Below are positions 33,150 to 41,991 of a DNA stretch of 64,000 bases, piece after piece. A program made the translations under genes and the position numbers. Each line of letters begins with the position of its first letter. Position 1 is the stretch's first letter. The notes beneath the pieces are model-generated. The model was not told the DNA's origin. It made no database searches and was given only the letters and a program-made list of their open reading frames with translations. This DNA comes from JBDTSW01 sp963807385. GTDB lineage: Bacteria > Actinomycetota > Thermoleophilia > Solirubrobacterales > 70-9. The stretch spans positions 372,001 to 436,000 of the forward strand of contig CAWEBQ010000003.1 in assembly GCA_963807385.1 (NCBI GenBank). Reading direction: 5' to 3'.

Positions 33150-33404
33150 ATGGAAATGCGTATCGAACGAGTAGTGCTCGAGACCGAGCATCACCGCATC
33201 ACCGGCGATTTGCACCTCCCGCGCGAGGGTTATCGCAGCCGCCTGTCCGACTACCTAAACCGCGGCGACGATCAGTTCGTCCCGCTCTCGAACGCGCAGG
33301 TCGCATCGCTGAACGGCAACGACACCGTGGACGAGCACTCCTTCCTCGCAGTCGCGAGGAACCACGTCACGCTCGCCTACCAGGCGGGCGAGGGCGAGCT
33401 CTAG
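33150..33404 (+). CDS. small conserved protein, DUF6812-like
   Basis: An 84-residue protein: MEMRIERVVLETEHHRITGDLHLPREGYRSRLSDYLNRGDDQFVPLSNAQVASLNGNDTVDEHSFLAVARNHVTLAYQAGEGEL. The pattern 'TxxHRITGDLxLPxEGYRSRLSDYLN...F(V/I)PL(S/T)(N/D)A' is conserved in many actinobacteria and Chloroflexota; function unknown. A GATATAAG box lies about 6 nt before ATG 33150. The gene diverges from the F420 enzyme and faces the alcohol dehydrogenase. Confidence 0.8.
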   Translation: MEMRIERVVLETEHHRITGDLHLPREGYRSRLSDYLNRGDDQFVPLSNAQVASLNGNDTVDEHSFLAVARNHVTLAYQAGEGEL

Positions 33405-33410
33405 CGCCGG

Positions 33411-34445
33411 TTACGGCGTGAGCAGGATCTTCAGCGCCTCACGCCGGTCGTAGATCTCGTACGCCTCCGGCGCGTCGTCGAGGCTCATCCTGTGCGTCAC
33501 CAGCGGTGCGGGGTCGAGCGTGCCCTCCGCGATCGCATCCAGCACGGGATCCACATGCTTGATGACGTTCGCATGGCCGGTCTTCAGGGTCAGCGCCTTG
33601 ATCCAAACCACCCCCATGTGGAGCTCCAGGCGCTCCGTGTAGACGCCGGTCGCCGAGACCGTGCCCGCCTTCCGGGTGAGCCGGCACGCCATGTCGAGCA
33701 CGTCCGGGTGGCCGACGGCGTCGATCGTGGCGTCCACCCCACGGCCGTCCGTGACGGCCTTCACCTCGGCGCGGACGTCCTGCTCCGACAGATGCACCGG
33801 CGTGGCGCCGAAGGACCGGGCCATCTCGAGCCGCTGCGCCACGCTGTCAACCGCGATGACGGTCTCCGCCCCCGCCGCCTTCCCGGCCTGAACTGCGCAG
33901 AGGCCGACCGGGCCGAGCCCGAGCACGGCGAGGCTGTCGCCGGGGCCGATGCCGGTTTCCACGACGGCGTGGTAGCCGGTCCCCATCACGTCCCCGGCGA
34001 AGAGCGCGACCTCGTCGGAGACGCCCTCTGGCACACGGCGCAGGGTCAGGTTGGCGGTGGGCACCAGCACCTGCTCGGCCTGCGCGCCCTGCAGGGAGCC
34101 GAGCGTGGCCCCGTGCCCGAACACGCGGCCGTTGTCGCACTTGTGGAAGTCGCCCTTTGCGCAGAAGAAGCACTCGCCGCAGGCGGTGCAGTAGGTGCCG
34201 ATAACGCGGTCGCCCACAGCCGCACGCTCAACGTCGTCGCCGGCCGCGACGACCGTGCCCACGAACTCGTGGCCGATCACGAACCCGGGCTCGATCTGAA
34301 CCCGCCCGTGGTAGATGTGGAGGTCGGAGCCGCAGACGCCGGTCGCCTCGACGCGAACCACGGCGTCATCGGCGACCGACAGCTCCGGCTCGGGCCGCTC
34401 GTCGACCCGGACCTCGCCGGGGGCCTGGAAAGTGACGGCACGCAT
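33411..34445 (-). CDS. zinc-dependent alcohol dehydrogenase (MDR superfamily)
   Basis: A 344-residue medium-chain dehydrogenase. Catalytic zinc site: C38 in TGVCGSDLHIYHG and the GHE of VIGHEFVGTV. Structural zinc lobe with four cysteines: CTACGECFFCAKGDFHKC. The NAD site GLGPVGLCAVQAGKAAGAETVIAVD carries GxGxxG and an acidic D, favouring NAD+. It resembles threonine/sorbitol/formaldehyde-type dehydrogenases of the Tdh/GutB class. ATG 34445 is 8 nt after TAGGGT (34454-34459), leaderless. Confidence 0.92.
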   Translation of the reverse strand: MRAVTFQAPGEVRVDERPEPELSVADDAVVRVEATGVCGSDLHIYHGRVQIEPGFVIGHEFVGTVVAAGDDVERAAVGDRVIGTYCTACGECFFCAKGDFHKCDNGRVFGHGATLGSLQGAQAEQVLVPTANLTLRRVPEGVSDEVALFAGDVMGTGYHAVVETGIGPGDSLAVLGLGPVGLCAVQAGKAAGAETVIAVDSVAQRLEMARSFGATPVHLSEQDVRAEVKAVTDGRGVDATIDAVGHPDVLDMACRLTRKAGTVSATGVYTERLELHMGVVWIKALTLKTGHANVIKHVDPVLDAIAEGTLDPAPLVTHRMSLDDAPEAYEIYDRREALKILLTP

Positions 34446-34530
34446 CCGCGCGCACCCTAGAGGGGTGTGACCGCTTTAGGCAGCTTCGGCGACGGGTTAG
34501 CCTGGGTTCGTTCACGACCGAGGAGATTCC

Positions 34531-35370
34531 ATGAGCCACGGCAAACGCGTCCTGATCACGGGGTGCTCGACGGGCATCGGCCGCGAGAGCGCGCTTCACC
34601 TGGTTCGCACCGGCTGGTCGGTGATCGCGACCGCGCGAAGGCCGGAGGCACTGGCCGACCTGGCGGAAGCCGGCTGCGAGACGCTCGCCCTTGACGTGAC
34701 GGACGAGTCCTCGATGCAGGCCGCCGTTGAGGCGGCCGGCCCGCTTTACGGCCTCGTCAACAACGCGGGCTACAGCCAATCGGGCGCGGTCGAGAGCGTG
34801 GAGCTGGATTCCGTCAGACGTCAGTTCGAGACCAACGTGTTCGGCCTGATCCGCATGTCCCAGCTCGTCTTGCCGGCGATGCGCGACGCCGGCGAGGGCC
34901 GGATCGTGAACATCTCCTCAATGGGTGGGCGACTCACCTTTCCCGGCGGCGGGATCTATCACGCGACGAAACACGCCGTGGAGGCGATCTCGGACGCCAT
35001 GCGCTTCGAGGTGCGCGGCTTCGGCGTGGCCGTCATCTGCATCGAGCCGGGCCTGATCCAGACGGAGTTCGGAACCGCGGCCGTCGGCTCGATCGACGAG
35101 GGGACGGGTGAGGGCGGACCCTACGCGGAGTTCAACGCCCACGTCGCGGACGCCACCGCGAGCGCATACGAGGACGGGCCTCTCGCGAAGCTGGGCGGTG
35201 GGCCCGACGCGGTCGCGAAAAAGGTCGAGAAGGCCCTGAGTTCGGGAAGGCCCCGGCCCAGATACCGCGTGACCCCCTCCGCGCACCTCGCGATCGCCCA
35301 GCGGCGGCTGGTGAGCGACCGGACGTGGGACGCGATGATGCGCACCCAGTTCCCGACCCCGGGAAAGTAG
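34531..35370 (+). CDS. SDR-family oxidoreductase
   Basis: A 279-residue SDR: ITGCSTGIG (about 8-16), ATARRPEALADLAEAG (R-R after beta-2, NADPH type), LVNNAGYSQSG, serine in NISSMGG, YHATK (Y-x3-K), and EPGLIQTEF. The C-terminal part (RYRVTPSAHLAIAQRRLVSDRTWDAMM) is typical of the oxidoreductases annotated as retinol-dehydrogenase-like. GAGGAG lies 7 nt before ATG 34531. It is the last gene before the ABC transporter. Confidence 0.9.
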   Translation: MSHGKRVLITGCSTGIGRESALHLVRTGWSVIATARRPEALADLAEAGCETLALDVTDESSMQAAVEAAGPLYGLVNNAGYSQSGAVESVELDSVRRQFETNVFGLIRMSQLVLPAMRDAGEGRIVNISSMGGRLTFPGGGIYHATKHAVEAISDAMRFEVRGFGVAVICIEPGLIQTEFGTAAVGSIDEGTGEGGPYAEFNAHVADATASAYEDGPLAKLGGGPDAVAKKVEKALSSGRPRPRYRVTPSAHLAIAQRRLVSDRTWDAMMRTQFPTPGK

Positions 35371-35454
35371 GCAGGCTGAAGAAAGTTGTAGGGTGCCATC
35401 GGCACTGTTCAAGGGAGTTCCGGCCGAGGGTTACTGGCCGGGGGAGGTCATGAG

Positions 35455-37182
35455 TTGAGCGAGGTAGTCAGGTCTCGGATGAGCGGACGGGTCCTCGGCG
35501 CGCTGAGCGCTTTGGTGCTCGCCGGCGGCACGATTGGGATCGCCGCATGCGGCAGCGATGACAGCGGCGGCAGCAACTCCAGCGGCAACGCCGTCGAAGG
35601 CGGCGAGGTCACGATCTCCCAGACCTCTCAGCCCGACTACCTCGACCCGGCGCTGACCTACACGGTCAACGGGATCGAGCCTCTGTGGCTCGTCTACACG
35701 CCGCTCCTGACCTACCCCCATGACGAGGGCCCCAGCGGCTCCGAGCTGATCCCCGGCCTGGCCGAGGACCTGCCCGAGATCTCCGAGGACGGCCTGGAGT
35801 ACAAGCTGACTCTGCGGGACGGCCTGAAGTACTCGGACGGCACCGACGTCGTCGCCTCCGACTTCGAGCACACGGTCAAGCGCGTGCTCAACCTCGAGTC
35901 CGGCGGCTCCGCCTTCTACCTGACGATCGAGGGCGCCGAGGAGTACGTCAAGAATGCCGATCCCGACGGCGACATCTCAGGCATCGAGACCGACGACAAG
36001 ACGGGCGAGATCACGATCACGCTGACCAAGCCGGACTCGTCGTTCTCGAGCATCCTGGCTATGTGGTTCGTCGGCCTCGTGCCGGGCGACACGCCGTTTG
36101 AGAACCTCACCGAGGACCCGCCCCCGGGCGTCGGTCCGTACGAGATCACCAAGTCGGTGCCGAACCGCGAGTTCGTGATGGAGAAGGTCGACTCGTTCGA
36201 GGACAACGACCTCGGCGACGACATTCCGGCTGGGCACATCGACACGATCACGACCCAGATCATCAAGAACATCGACCAGCAGGCCCAGGACGTGCTGAAC
36301 AACGAACTGGACTACATGCAGGATCCGCCGTCGCCTGACCTCAAGCCCACTGTGGTCGAGGAGGTCGGACCCGACGGCGTCGAGGAGCAGCGGTACGAGG
36401 AGTTCACGACGACCTCCACGTACTACTTCTTCATGAACAACCAGGTTGCCCCGTTCGACGATCCGCTCGTCCGCGAGGCCGTCAACTACGGCATCGACAA
36501 GCCGGCGCTAGCGAAGCTGTTCGCCGGCGAGGTGGCACCGGGCTGCTCGTTCCTGCCGCCCGGCATGCCCGGCTACGACGAGGCGTTCGACATCGAGGAC
36601 TGCCCGTACGGCAATCCGAACGAAGCCCCTGACATCGAGAAGGCGCAGGAGCTGATCAAGGAAGCCGGTGTCGAGGGCGAGAAGGTCACCGTCTACGGCA
36701 ACAACGATGCGCCGACCGACAAGGTCACCGAGGCGTACGCGGACATGCTCAACGACATCGGGCTGGACGCGACGCCGGAGATCCTCGACGGCGGCGTCTA
36801 CTTCCAGACGGTCGGGAACGAGAAGACGCAGGCGCAGACCGGGTTCACCAACTGGTTTCAGGATTTCCCGCACCCGCTCAACTTCTATTTCCTGGTTGAC
36901 GGGGCATCGATTCAGCCGACCAACAGTCAGAACTACGGCAACGTCGATGACGACAAGATCAACGACGAGATCAACCGCCTGAGCGAGGAGACGGATCTTC
37001 CGGCGGTCGCGGAGGACTGGGCAGCCCTTGACGAGTACCTCGTCTCGCCGCCGCAGTCCTACATCGCGCCGTACGGGCACCGCAAGCTCTCGACGTTCCT
37101 GTCAGACAGACTTGACTTCGAGTCAGCGGAGTTCCATCCGGTCTACTTCAACGACTATTCGAGCTGGCAGCTAACGGAGTAA
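35455..37182 (+). CDS. oligopeptide ABC transporter substrate-binding lipoprotein
   Basis: A 575-residue SBP_bac_5 family protein. The lipobox IAAC follows a hydrophobic signal (VLGALSALVLAGGTIGIAAC). Family landmarks: SQPDYLDPALTYTVNGIEPLWLVYTPLLTY, the GLEYKLTLRDGLKYSDGTDVVASDFEHTVKRVL motif, DPLVREAVNYGIDKPAL and NWFQDFPHPLNFYF. TTG 35455 is 8 nt after GGGAGG. An internal ATG 35479 is an alternative. It delivers peptides or nickel-like ligands to the two permeases downstream; substrate undefined. Confidence 0.92.
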   Translation: MSEVVRSRMSGRVLGALSALVLAGGTIGIAACGSDDSGGSNSSGNAVEGGEVTISQTSQPDYLDPALTYTVNGIEPLWLVYTPLLTYPHDEGPSGSELIPGLAEDLPEISEDGLEYKLTLRDGLKYSDGTDVVASDFEHTVKRVLNLESGGSAFYLTIEGAEEYVKNADPDGDISGIETDDKTGEITITLTKPDSSFSSILAMWFVGLVPGDTPFENLTEDPPPGVGPYEITKSVPNREFVMEKVDSFEDNDLGDDIPAGHIDTITTQIIKNIDQQAQDVLNNELDYMQDPPSPDLKPTVVEEVGPDGVEEQRYEEFTTTSTYYFFMNNQVAPFDDPLVREAVNYGIDKPALAKLFAGEVAPGCSFLPPGMPGYDEAFDIEDCPYGNPNEAPDIEKAQELIKEAGVEGEKVTVYGNNDAPTDKVTEAYADMLNDIGLDATPEILDGGVYFQTVGNEKTQAQTGFTNWFQDFPHPLNFYFLVDGASIQPTNSQNYGNVDDDKINDEINRLSEETDLPAVAEDWAALDEYLVSPPQSYIAPYGHRKLSTFLSDRLDFESAEFHPVYFNDYSSWQLTE

Positions 37183-37198
37183 CCGGCTACGACTGAGA

Positions 37199-37227
37199 GG
37201 GGGGCGCCGCCGGCGCCCCCCTTTTTT
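37199..37227 (+). terminator. strong rho-independent terminator
   Basis: A perfect 10-bp stem GGGGGGCGCC (37199-37208)/GGCGCCCCCC (37212-37221) with a 3-nt loop, followed by T6 (37222-37227). It lies between the binding-protein gene and the permease gene, so most transcripts would end here. This leaves far more binding protein than membrane complex. Confidence 0.95.
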
Positions 37228-37287
37228 GACAGAAGTGGCGCGGGGTTGGAGAATCGCCGAGGGTGACTAGGGAAGGTGTGAGCACCG

Positions 37288-38361
37288 GTGGCTGCTAGGG
37301 GCGAGACGCTCGGCCCGGATCGCGGCGGATCGGAGTTCAGCGGTGCGCTCGAGGTCGAGCTCACCGAGGAGGAGCGCAAGGCCGGGCTGGCCGGCGCCGG
37401 CCCCTACCGCCTCGCGGCTCGCCGGCTGCGCCGCAATCGCGCGGCGATGGGGTTCGGCCTTCTGTTCGTCCTGATCGTCCTCGCCTGTATCCTCGCGCCG
37501 CTGTGGGCCAACCACGTCGCACACCGCGACTACGACGACATCCCGGGCTCCTCGGAGACGGTCACGAAGGGCGGCGACGAGGTGCTGATCATCGACTTCA
37601 GCGGCGTCCCGATCGGGCCGACGTGGCACGGCGAGTACTTCCTCGGCGCTGACGGCTCGGGCCGCGATGCTGCGGTGCGGCTGCTCTATGGCGGACGCAA
37701 CTCCCTGATCATCGGCATCTCCGCCGCGCTGATCACGACCTTCCTCGGGATGGTGATCGGGCTGATGGCGGGGTTCTTCCGCGGGTGGCCGGACAGCGTG
37801 CTCTCACGGGTGCTGGACATCATCTGGGCGTTCCCCGTGATCCTCCTGGGCATCGCCCTGGGCACGGCGCTCTCCGGGCCCGAGGGCGGCGTCGGCATCG
37901 GTCCCCTCGACATCTCGGGTGACTCGCTGATGATCCCCATCCTGGTGATCTCAGTTGTGTACATCCCGTACCTGGCCCGGCCGATCCGCGGCGAGGTGCT
38001 GTCGCTGCGTGAGAAGGAGTTCGTGGAGGCTGCCCGCGCGCAGGGTCAGAGCTCCTGGCGGATCATGGCGAGCGAGATCCTGCCGAACATCGTCACGACG
38101 CTGATCGTGTTCTTTCCTCTGCTGGTCGCGAACGCGGTGCTGCTGGAGGCGGCGCTCTCGTTCCTCGGCGCCGGCGTCAAAGCGCCCCAGCCGTCCTGGG
38201 GCACGATGATCAACGATGGCGTGGACCGCGTCGTCTCCGCTCCCCACCTCGCCGTGGTGCCGGGCGTCATGCTCGTCCTCACGGTCTTGGCCCTGAACAT
38301 CTTCGGCGACGGCGTTCGCGACGCGCTCGACCCGCGCGCGAAGGTGAAGATCCAGAAATGA
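37288..38361 (+). CDS. oligopeptide ABC transporter permease (DppC/OppC type)
   Basis: A 357-residue inner-membrane permease. After a cytoplasmic N-terminus, TM1 is near 54-72 (MGFGLLFVLIVLACILAPL), with a large extracytoplasmic loop carrying LGADGSGRDAAVRLLYGGRNSL. Then come five helices and the EAA loop EFVEAARAQGQSSWRIMASEILPN, the ATPase-contact site. DppC-type permeases carry the N-terminal OppC_N segment seen here (AARRLRRNRAAMGFGLL). GTG 37288 has only a weak SD. It precedes the DppB-type gene, the reverse of the usual order. Confidence 0.9.
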   Translation: MAARGETLGPDRGGSEFSGALEVELTEEERKAGLAGAGPYRLAARRLRRNRAAMGFGLLFVLIVLACILAPLWANHVAHRDYDDIPGSSETVTKGGDEVLIIDFSGVPIGPTWHGEYFLGADGSGRDAAVRLLYGGRNSLIIGISAALITTFLGMVIGLMAGFFRGWPDSVLSRVLDIIWAFPVILLGIALGTALSGPEGGVGIGPLDISGDSLMIPILVISVVYIPYLARPIRGEVLSLREKEFVEAARAQGQSSWRIMASEILPNIVTTLIVFFPLLVANAVLLEAALSFLGAGVKAPQPSWGTMINDGVDRVVSAPHLAVVPGVMLVLTVLALNIFGDGVRDALDPRAKVKIQK

Positions 38362-38372
38362 GGAGCTGAGGA

Positions 38373-39350
38373 ATGGGCCGATTCGTTGTCAGGCGCCTGA
38401 TGTCGATGTTCGTAGTGCTCTTCGCCGTCTCGCTCGTGACCTTCTTCATCTTCCAGGTCCTCCCCAACGGGGACCCGGCGGTGCGAATGGCCGGCAAGCA
38501 GCCCACGGAGACGCAGATCGAAGCCATCCGCGAGGAGTGGGGCTTCAACGAACCGGTCTACGTGCAGTACGTGAAGACGATGCAGAAGCTCTTCACCGGA
38601 GACATGAAGAGCTACTTCACCCAGCTCTCCGTCACCAACGAGATCTGGAAGGGGCTCCCGCGAACCCTCGCCCTGGCGATCGGTGCGGCGATCATCTGGA
38701 TGTTCTTCGGGGTCGCCCTGGGCCTCTACACCGCGATGCGGGCTGGGAAGGTCTCGGACACGTCGTTAACCGTGGTCGCCCTCATCGGCATCTCCATGCC
38801 CGTGTTCTGGATCGGGGCGCTGATGAACCACTACCTGGGGTATGAGCTGTCCAACACGCTCGGCTTCGAGCTGTTCCCCAACGGCGGGTACGTCGAATTC
38901 ACCGAGAGCCCGTTCGAGTGGGCGCACCATCTGATCCTGCCGTGGATCGCCCTGTCGATCCTGTTCATCGGCGTCTACTCGCGCGTGCTGCGCTCCAACG
39001 TGCTGGAGACGATGAACGAGGACTACATCCGCACCGCGCGAGCCAAGGGGCTCTCCGAGCGACAGGTCCTCATCAAGCATGTCCTGCGCAACTCCCTGAT
39101 CCCCGTCGTCACGCTATGGGGCCTCGACTTCGCCGTGGTGATCGGCGGCGGCGCGATCCTCACGGAGTCCGTCTTCAACCTCCAGGGCGTGGGCCAGTAC
39201 GCGGCCGAGGCGATCGGTCAGCTCGACGTGCCCCCGGTGCTCGCGGTCACGATGTTCGGCGCGTTCTTCGTCGTCTTCTTCAACGCGATCGTCGACATCG
39301 TCTACGCCGTGCTCGACCCGCGGATCCGGCTCGAGGAGACCACTGCATGA
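38373..39350 (+). CDS. oligopeptide ABC transporter permease (DppB/OppB type)
   Basis: A 325-residue permease with TM1 in RRLMSMFVVLFAVSLVTFFIFQVLPNGDPA, the OppB_N signature. The EAA loop is DYIRTARAKGLSERQVLIKHVLRNSLIPVV. Six membrane helices are predicted in total. GAGGAGCTGAGGA precedes ATG 38373. The gene ends inside the start of the following ATPase gene (ATGA at 39347). It forms the translocation channel with the DppC-type partner. Confidence 0.92.
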   Translation: MGRFVVRRLMSMFVVLFAVSLVTFFIFQVLPNGDPAVRMAGKQPTETQIEAIREEWGFNEPVYVQYVKTMQKLFTGDMKSYFTQLSVTNEIWKGLPRTLALAIGAAIIWMFFGVALGLYTAMRAGKVSDTSLTVVALIGISMPVFWIGALMNHYLGYELSNTLGFELFPNGGYVEFTESPFEWAHHLILPWIALSILFIGVYSRVLRSNVLETMNEDYIRTARAKGLSERQVLIKHVLRNSLIPVVTLWGLDFAVVIGGGAILTESVFNLQGVGQYAAEAIGQLDVPPVLAVTMFGAFFVVFFNAIVDIVYAVLDPRIRLEETTA

Positions 39351-40384
39351 GCGCGCCCCCGGTTCTCAGCGTGGATGAGCTGAAGGTGAGCTTCCGCACC
39401 GAGGACGGCACCGTGAACGCGGTCAACGGCGTGTCCTTCGAGGTCCGCCGCGGCGAGGTGCTGGCGATCGTCGGTGAGTCCGGATCCGGTAAGTCGGTGA
39501 CGGCCATGACCCTGATGGGGCTCACGCGAAGCCCCAATGCCGAGATCTCCGGGAGCGGGCAGCTGGGCGACACCGAGCTGATCGGCGCATCCGACGACGA
39601 ACTGCGCTCGATCCGGGGCAACCGGATGGCGATGATCTTCCAGGATCCGATGAGCTCCATGAATCCGGTCCTCCGGGTGGGCGACCAGATCGTCGAGCAG
39701 ATCCAGGCTCACACGGATGTACCCAAGGAGCAGGCGATGGGCCGCGCGATCGACCTGCTCCGAGAGGTTGGCATCCCCGCGCCGGAGGAGCGCGCGCGGG
39801 CCTACCCGCACGAGTTCTCCGGCGGGATGCGCCAGCGGGCCATGATCGCGATGGGGCTTTCGCTGGACCCGGAGGTGCTGATCGCCGACGAGCCGACCAC
39901 GGCCCTCGACGTGACGATCCAGGCGCAGATCCTGCGGCTCTTGAAGAAGCTGAACTCCGACCTCGACGTGGCGACGGTGCTCATCACCCATGACCTCGGC
40001 GTCGTCGCCGAGATCGCGGACCGGGTGATGGTCATGTACGGCGGGCGCGTGGTCGAGTCCGGCACCCTCGACCAGATCTTCTATGACCCCCAGCACCCGT
40101 ATACGTGGGGGCTGCTGGGATCGATCGCGCGGCTCGACCGTCCCCGCACGGCGCGCCTGGCCCAGATCAAGGGGCAGCCGCCCTCGCTGCTGTCGCCCCC
40201 GAAGGGCTGCCACTTCCGCCCGCGCTGTCCGCACGAGTTCGCGAAGTGCATGGAGGTGCCGGCCCTGGAGGCGCGGACGGGAGACGGCTCGCACGCGGAC
40301 CGCTGCTGGCTCGCGCCCGAGCAGAAGCAGGTGCTGCGCGTAATGGATAACGGCGATATCGGGCTGGAGATGCCGGCGGCATGA
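39347..40384 (+). CDS. oligopeptide ABC transporter ATP-binding protein (DppD/OppD type)
   Basis: A 345-residue ATPase: Walker A GESGSGKSVTAMTLMGL, Q-loop MAMIFQDPMSSMNPVLRVGDQI, signature FSGGMRQRAMIAMGLSLDP, Walker B VLIADEPTTALDVTIQAQIL and H-loop LITHDLGVVAE. The C-terminal oligo_HPY extension ends with CHFRPRCPHEFAKC...HADRCW, whose four cysteines match the [4Fe-4S]/zinc-type cluster motif of OppD. ATGA overlaps link it to both neighbours. Confidence 0.95.
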   Translation: MSAPPVLSVDELKVSFRTEDGTVNAVNGVSFEVRRGEVLAIVGESGSGKSVTAMTLMGLTRSPNAEISGSGQLGDTELIGASDDELRSIRGNRMAMIFQDPMSSMNPVLRVGDQIVEQIQAHTDVPKEQAMGRAIDLLREVGIPAPEERARAYPHEFSGGMRQRAMIAMGLSLDPEVLIADEPTTALDVTIQAQILRLLKKLNSDLDVATVLITHDLGVVAEIADRVMVMYGGRVVESGTLDQIFYDPQHPYTWGLLGSIARLDRPRTARLAQIKGQPPSLLSPPKGCHFRPRCPHEFAKCMEVPALEARTGDGSHADRCWLAPEQKQVLRVMDNGDIGLEMPAA

Positions 40385-41397
40385 GCGAGAACGGCTCGGG
40401 CAACGGCTCGCTCCTGGAGGTCACGGATCTCGTCAAGCACTTCCCGATCAAGTCGGGGGCGCTGATCGACCGCGAGGTCGGCCGGGTGCGCGCCGTGGAC
40501 GGAGTCTCGTTCTCGCTGAAGAAGGGCGAGACGCTCGGCCTGGTCGGCGAATCGGGATGCGGCAAGTCCACCCTCAGCCGCACCGTCCTGCAGCTGCTGG
40601 AGCCGACGTCGGGCTCGGTCCGCTTCGACGGGATCGAGATCGCGGGGATGGGCCGGCGCGAGCTGCGGCCGCTGCGCCGCGAGATGCAGATGATCTTCCA
40701 GGACCCCTACGCGTCGCTCAACCCCCGCAAGCGCGTGAGCCAGATCGTGGGCGACCAGATGCGCCTGCACGGGATCGCTTCCGGGGACGAGCTGCGGACC
40801 ACGGTCGAGGAGCTCCTGGACCGGGTCGGCCTGGCGCCCGAGCACTACAACCGCTACCCGCATGAGTTCTCCGGCGGCCAGCGCCAGCGGATCGGAGTAG
40901 CCCGGGCCCTCGCGCTGAAGCCAAAGCTGATCATCGCCGACGAGCCCGTCTCAGCGCTCGATGTCTCGATCCAGGCCCAAATCATCAACCTGCTGGAGGA
41001 CCTCCAGGAGGAGTTCGACCTCACCTACCTCTTCGTCGCCCACGACCTCGGCGTCGTGCGGCACGTGTCGGACCGCATCGCGGTGATGTACCTCGGCAAG
41101 ATCGTCGAGATCGGTCCCGCGGACGAGGTATACGCGAACCCCATCCACCCGTACACGCTCTCCCTGCTCGGGGCGGTGCCGATCCCGGACCCGCGCGAGA
41201 ACCGCGATCGCGAACACATCATCCTCGAGGGAGACGTGCCCAGCCCGGCCAACCCGCCCGAGGCGTGCCGCTTCCACACCCGTTGCCCGCATGCCACCGA
41301 GATCTGCGCCGAGGTCGAGCCCGAGTTGATCGACCACGGCAAGGATCACTGGGCCGCCTGCCACCACCCGCTGGATCGTACGGGCGCCGCGGCGTAG
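40381..41397 (+). CDS. oligopeptide ABC transporter ATP-binding protein (DppF/OppF type)
   Basis: A 338-residue ATPase: Walker A GESGCGKSTLSRTVLQLLEP, Q-loop MQMIFQDPYASLNPRKRVSQIV, signature FSGGQRQRIGVARALALKPKL, Walker B LIIADEPVSALDVSIQAQIINLL, H-loop VAHDLGVVRHVSDRIAVMYLGKIVEIG. The C-terminus (CRFHTRCPHATEIC...WAACHHP) is the oligo_HPY tail. It overlaps the previous gene by 4 bp and ends the transporter operon. Confidence 0.95.
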   Translation: MSENGSGNGSLLEVTDLVKHFPIKSGALIDREVGRVRAVDGVSFSLKKGETLGLVGESGCGKSTLSRTVLQLLEPTSGSVRFDGIEIAGMGRRELRPLRREMQMIFQDPYASLNPRKRVSQIVGDQMRLHGIASGDELRTTVEELLDRVGLAPEHYNRYPHEFSGGQRQRIGVARALALKPKLIIADEPVSALDVSIQAQIINLLEDLQEEFDLTYLFVAHDLGVVRHVSDRIAVMYLGKIVEIGPADEVYANPIHPYTLSLLGAVPIPDPRENRDREHIILEGDVPSPANPPEACRFHTRCPHATEICAEVEPELIDHGKDHWAACHHPLDRTGAAA

Positions 41398-41470
41398 GGC
41401 CCGGACTCGGCCGGTTGCAGCGGCCGTTCTGGGTCGTTGTTCGAAACCCCGAGCTGCAGAGGCTCATCAA

Positions 41471-41655
41471 TCAGCTCGCTGCCGGGGGTCGCGGTTGAGC
41501 GGCAAGTTGACGTGCGATGAGATCGAGCGGCTGGTAGGTCTGGAACTTGGTGCGCAGGCGAGCGACCCTCTCGGCGTAGCGTTGGTCCGCGAGGATCCTC
41601 TCGACGCCTCTGGCGATCTTCGCGGCGTTTGGCTGCTCCGTCCGAAGATCGACGC
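41471..41655 (-). pseudogene. C-terminal fragment, glycosyltransferase-like
   Basis: The minus strand reads EQPNAAKIARGVERILADQRY and AERVARLRTKFQTYQPLDL, then IARQLAAQPRPPAAS and a stop at 41471. This looks like the last helices of a GT1/UGT-type glycosyltransferase, where 'EQ..NA' and 'vLaDp.Y..rA..L' are usual. No upstream domain exists, so it is a relic. The family assignment is tentative. Confidence 0.4.
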
Positions 41656-41991
41656 CGAGCCGGAAATACGGCGAGGACCACTACGCGTTCAACGACGAAG
41701 AGCGCCAGGACATCGGCTCGCTTCTGCTCGGGCGCAAGACGTACGAGGGCTTCGCCAGCGCGTGGCCCGGCCGCGCGGGTCCTTTCGCGGACCGGTTCAA
41801 CTCGATCCGCAAGTACGTGGTCTCGTCGACTATCACCGACCCGGAGTGGAACAACTCCGTCGTGCCCCCGGTCCTGATCGCGACGGCCTGCAAATGTTCC
41901 CCCACCCAACAGCCGATACAAGAAGCTCAAGCTCGCCGGCGTGAAGGCGTACGCCTCGGGCGTCGTGCTGCTCATATACGGTTGCGCCTAA
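41655..41991 (+). pseudogene. dihydrofolate-reductase/RibD-C-like gene remnant
   Basis: The central part reads GEDHYAFNDEERQDIGSLLLGRKTYEGFASAWPGRAGPFADRFNSIRKYVVSSTITDPEWNNSVV, matching the RibD-C/DHFR-like family (LGRxTYExFxxxWP...KYVVSxT). The start domain is missing. Just after 41860 the frame breaks, and the true C-terminus (RYKKLKLAGVKAYASGVVLLIYGCA) is found in another frame ending at the TAA 41989-41991. It has thus lost its N-terminus and part of the middle. Confidence 0.7.
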
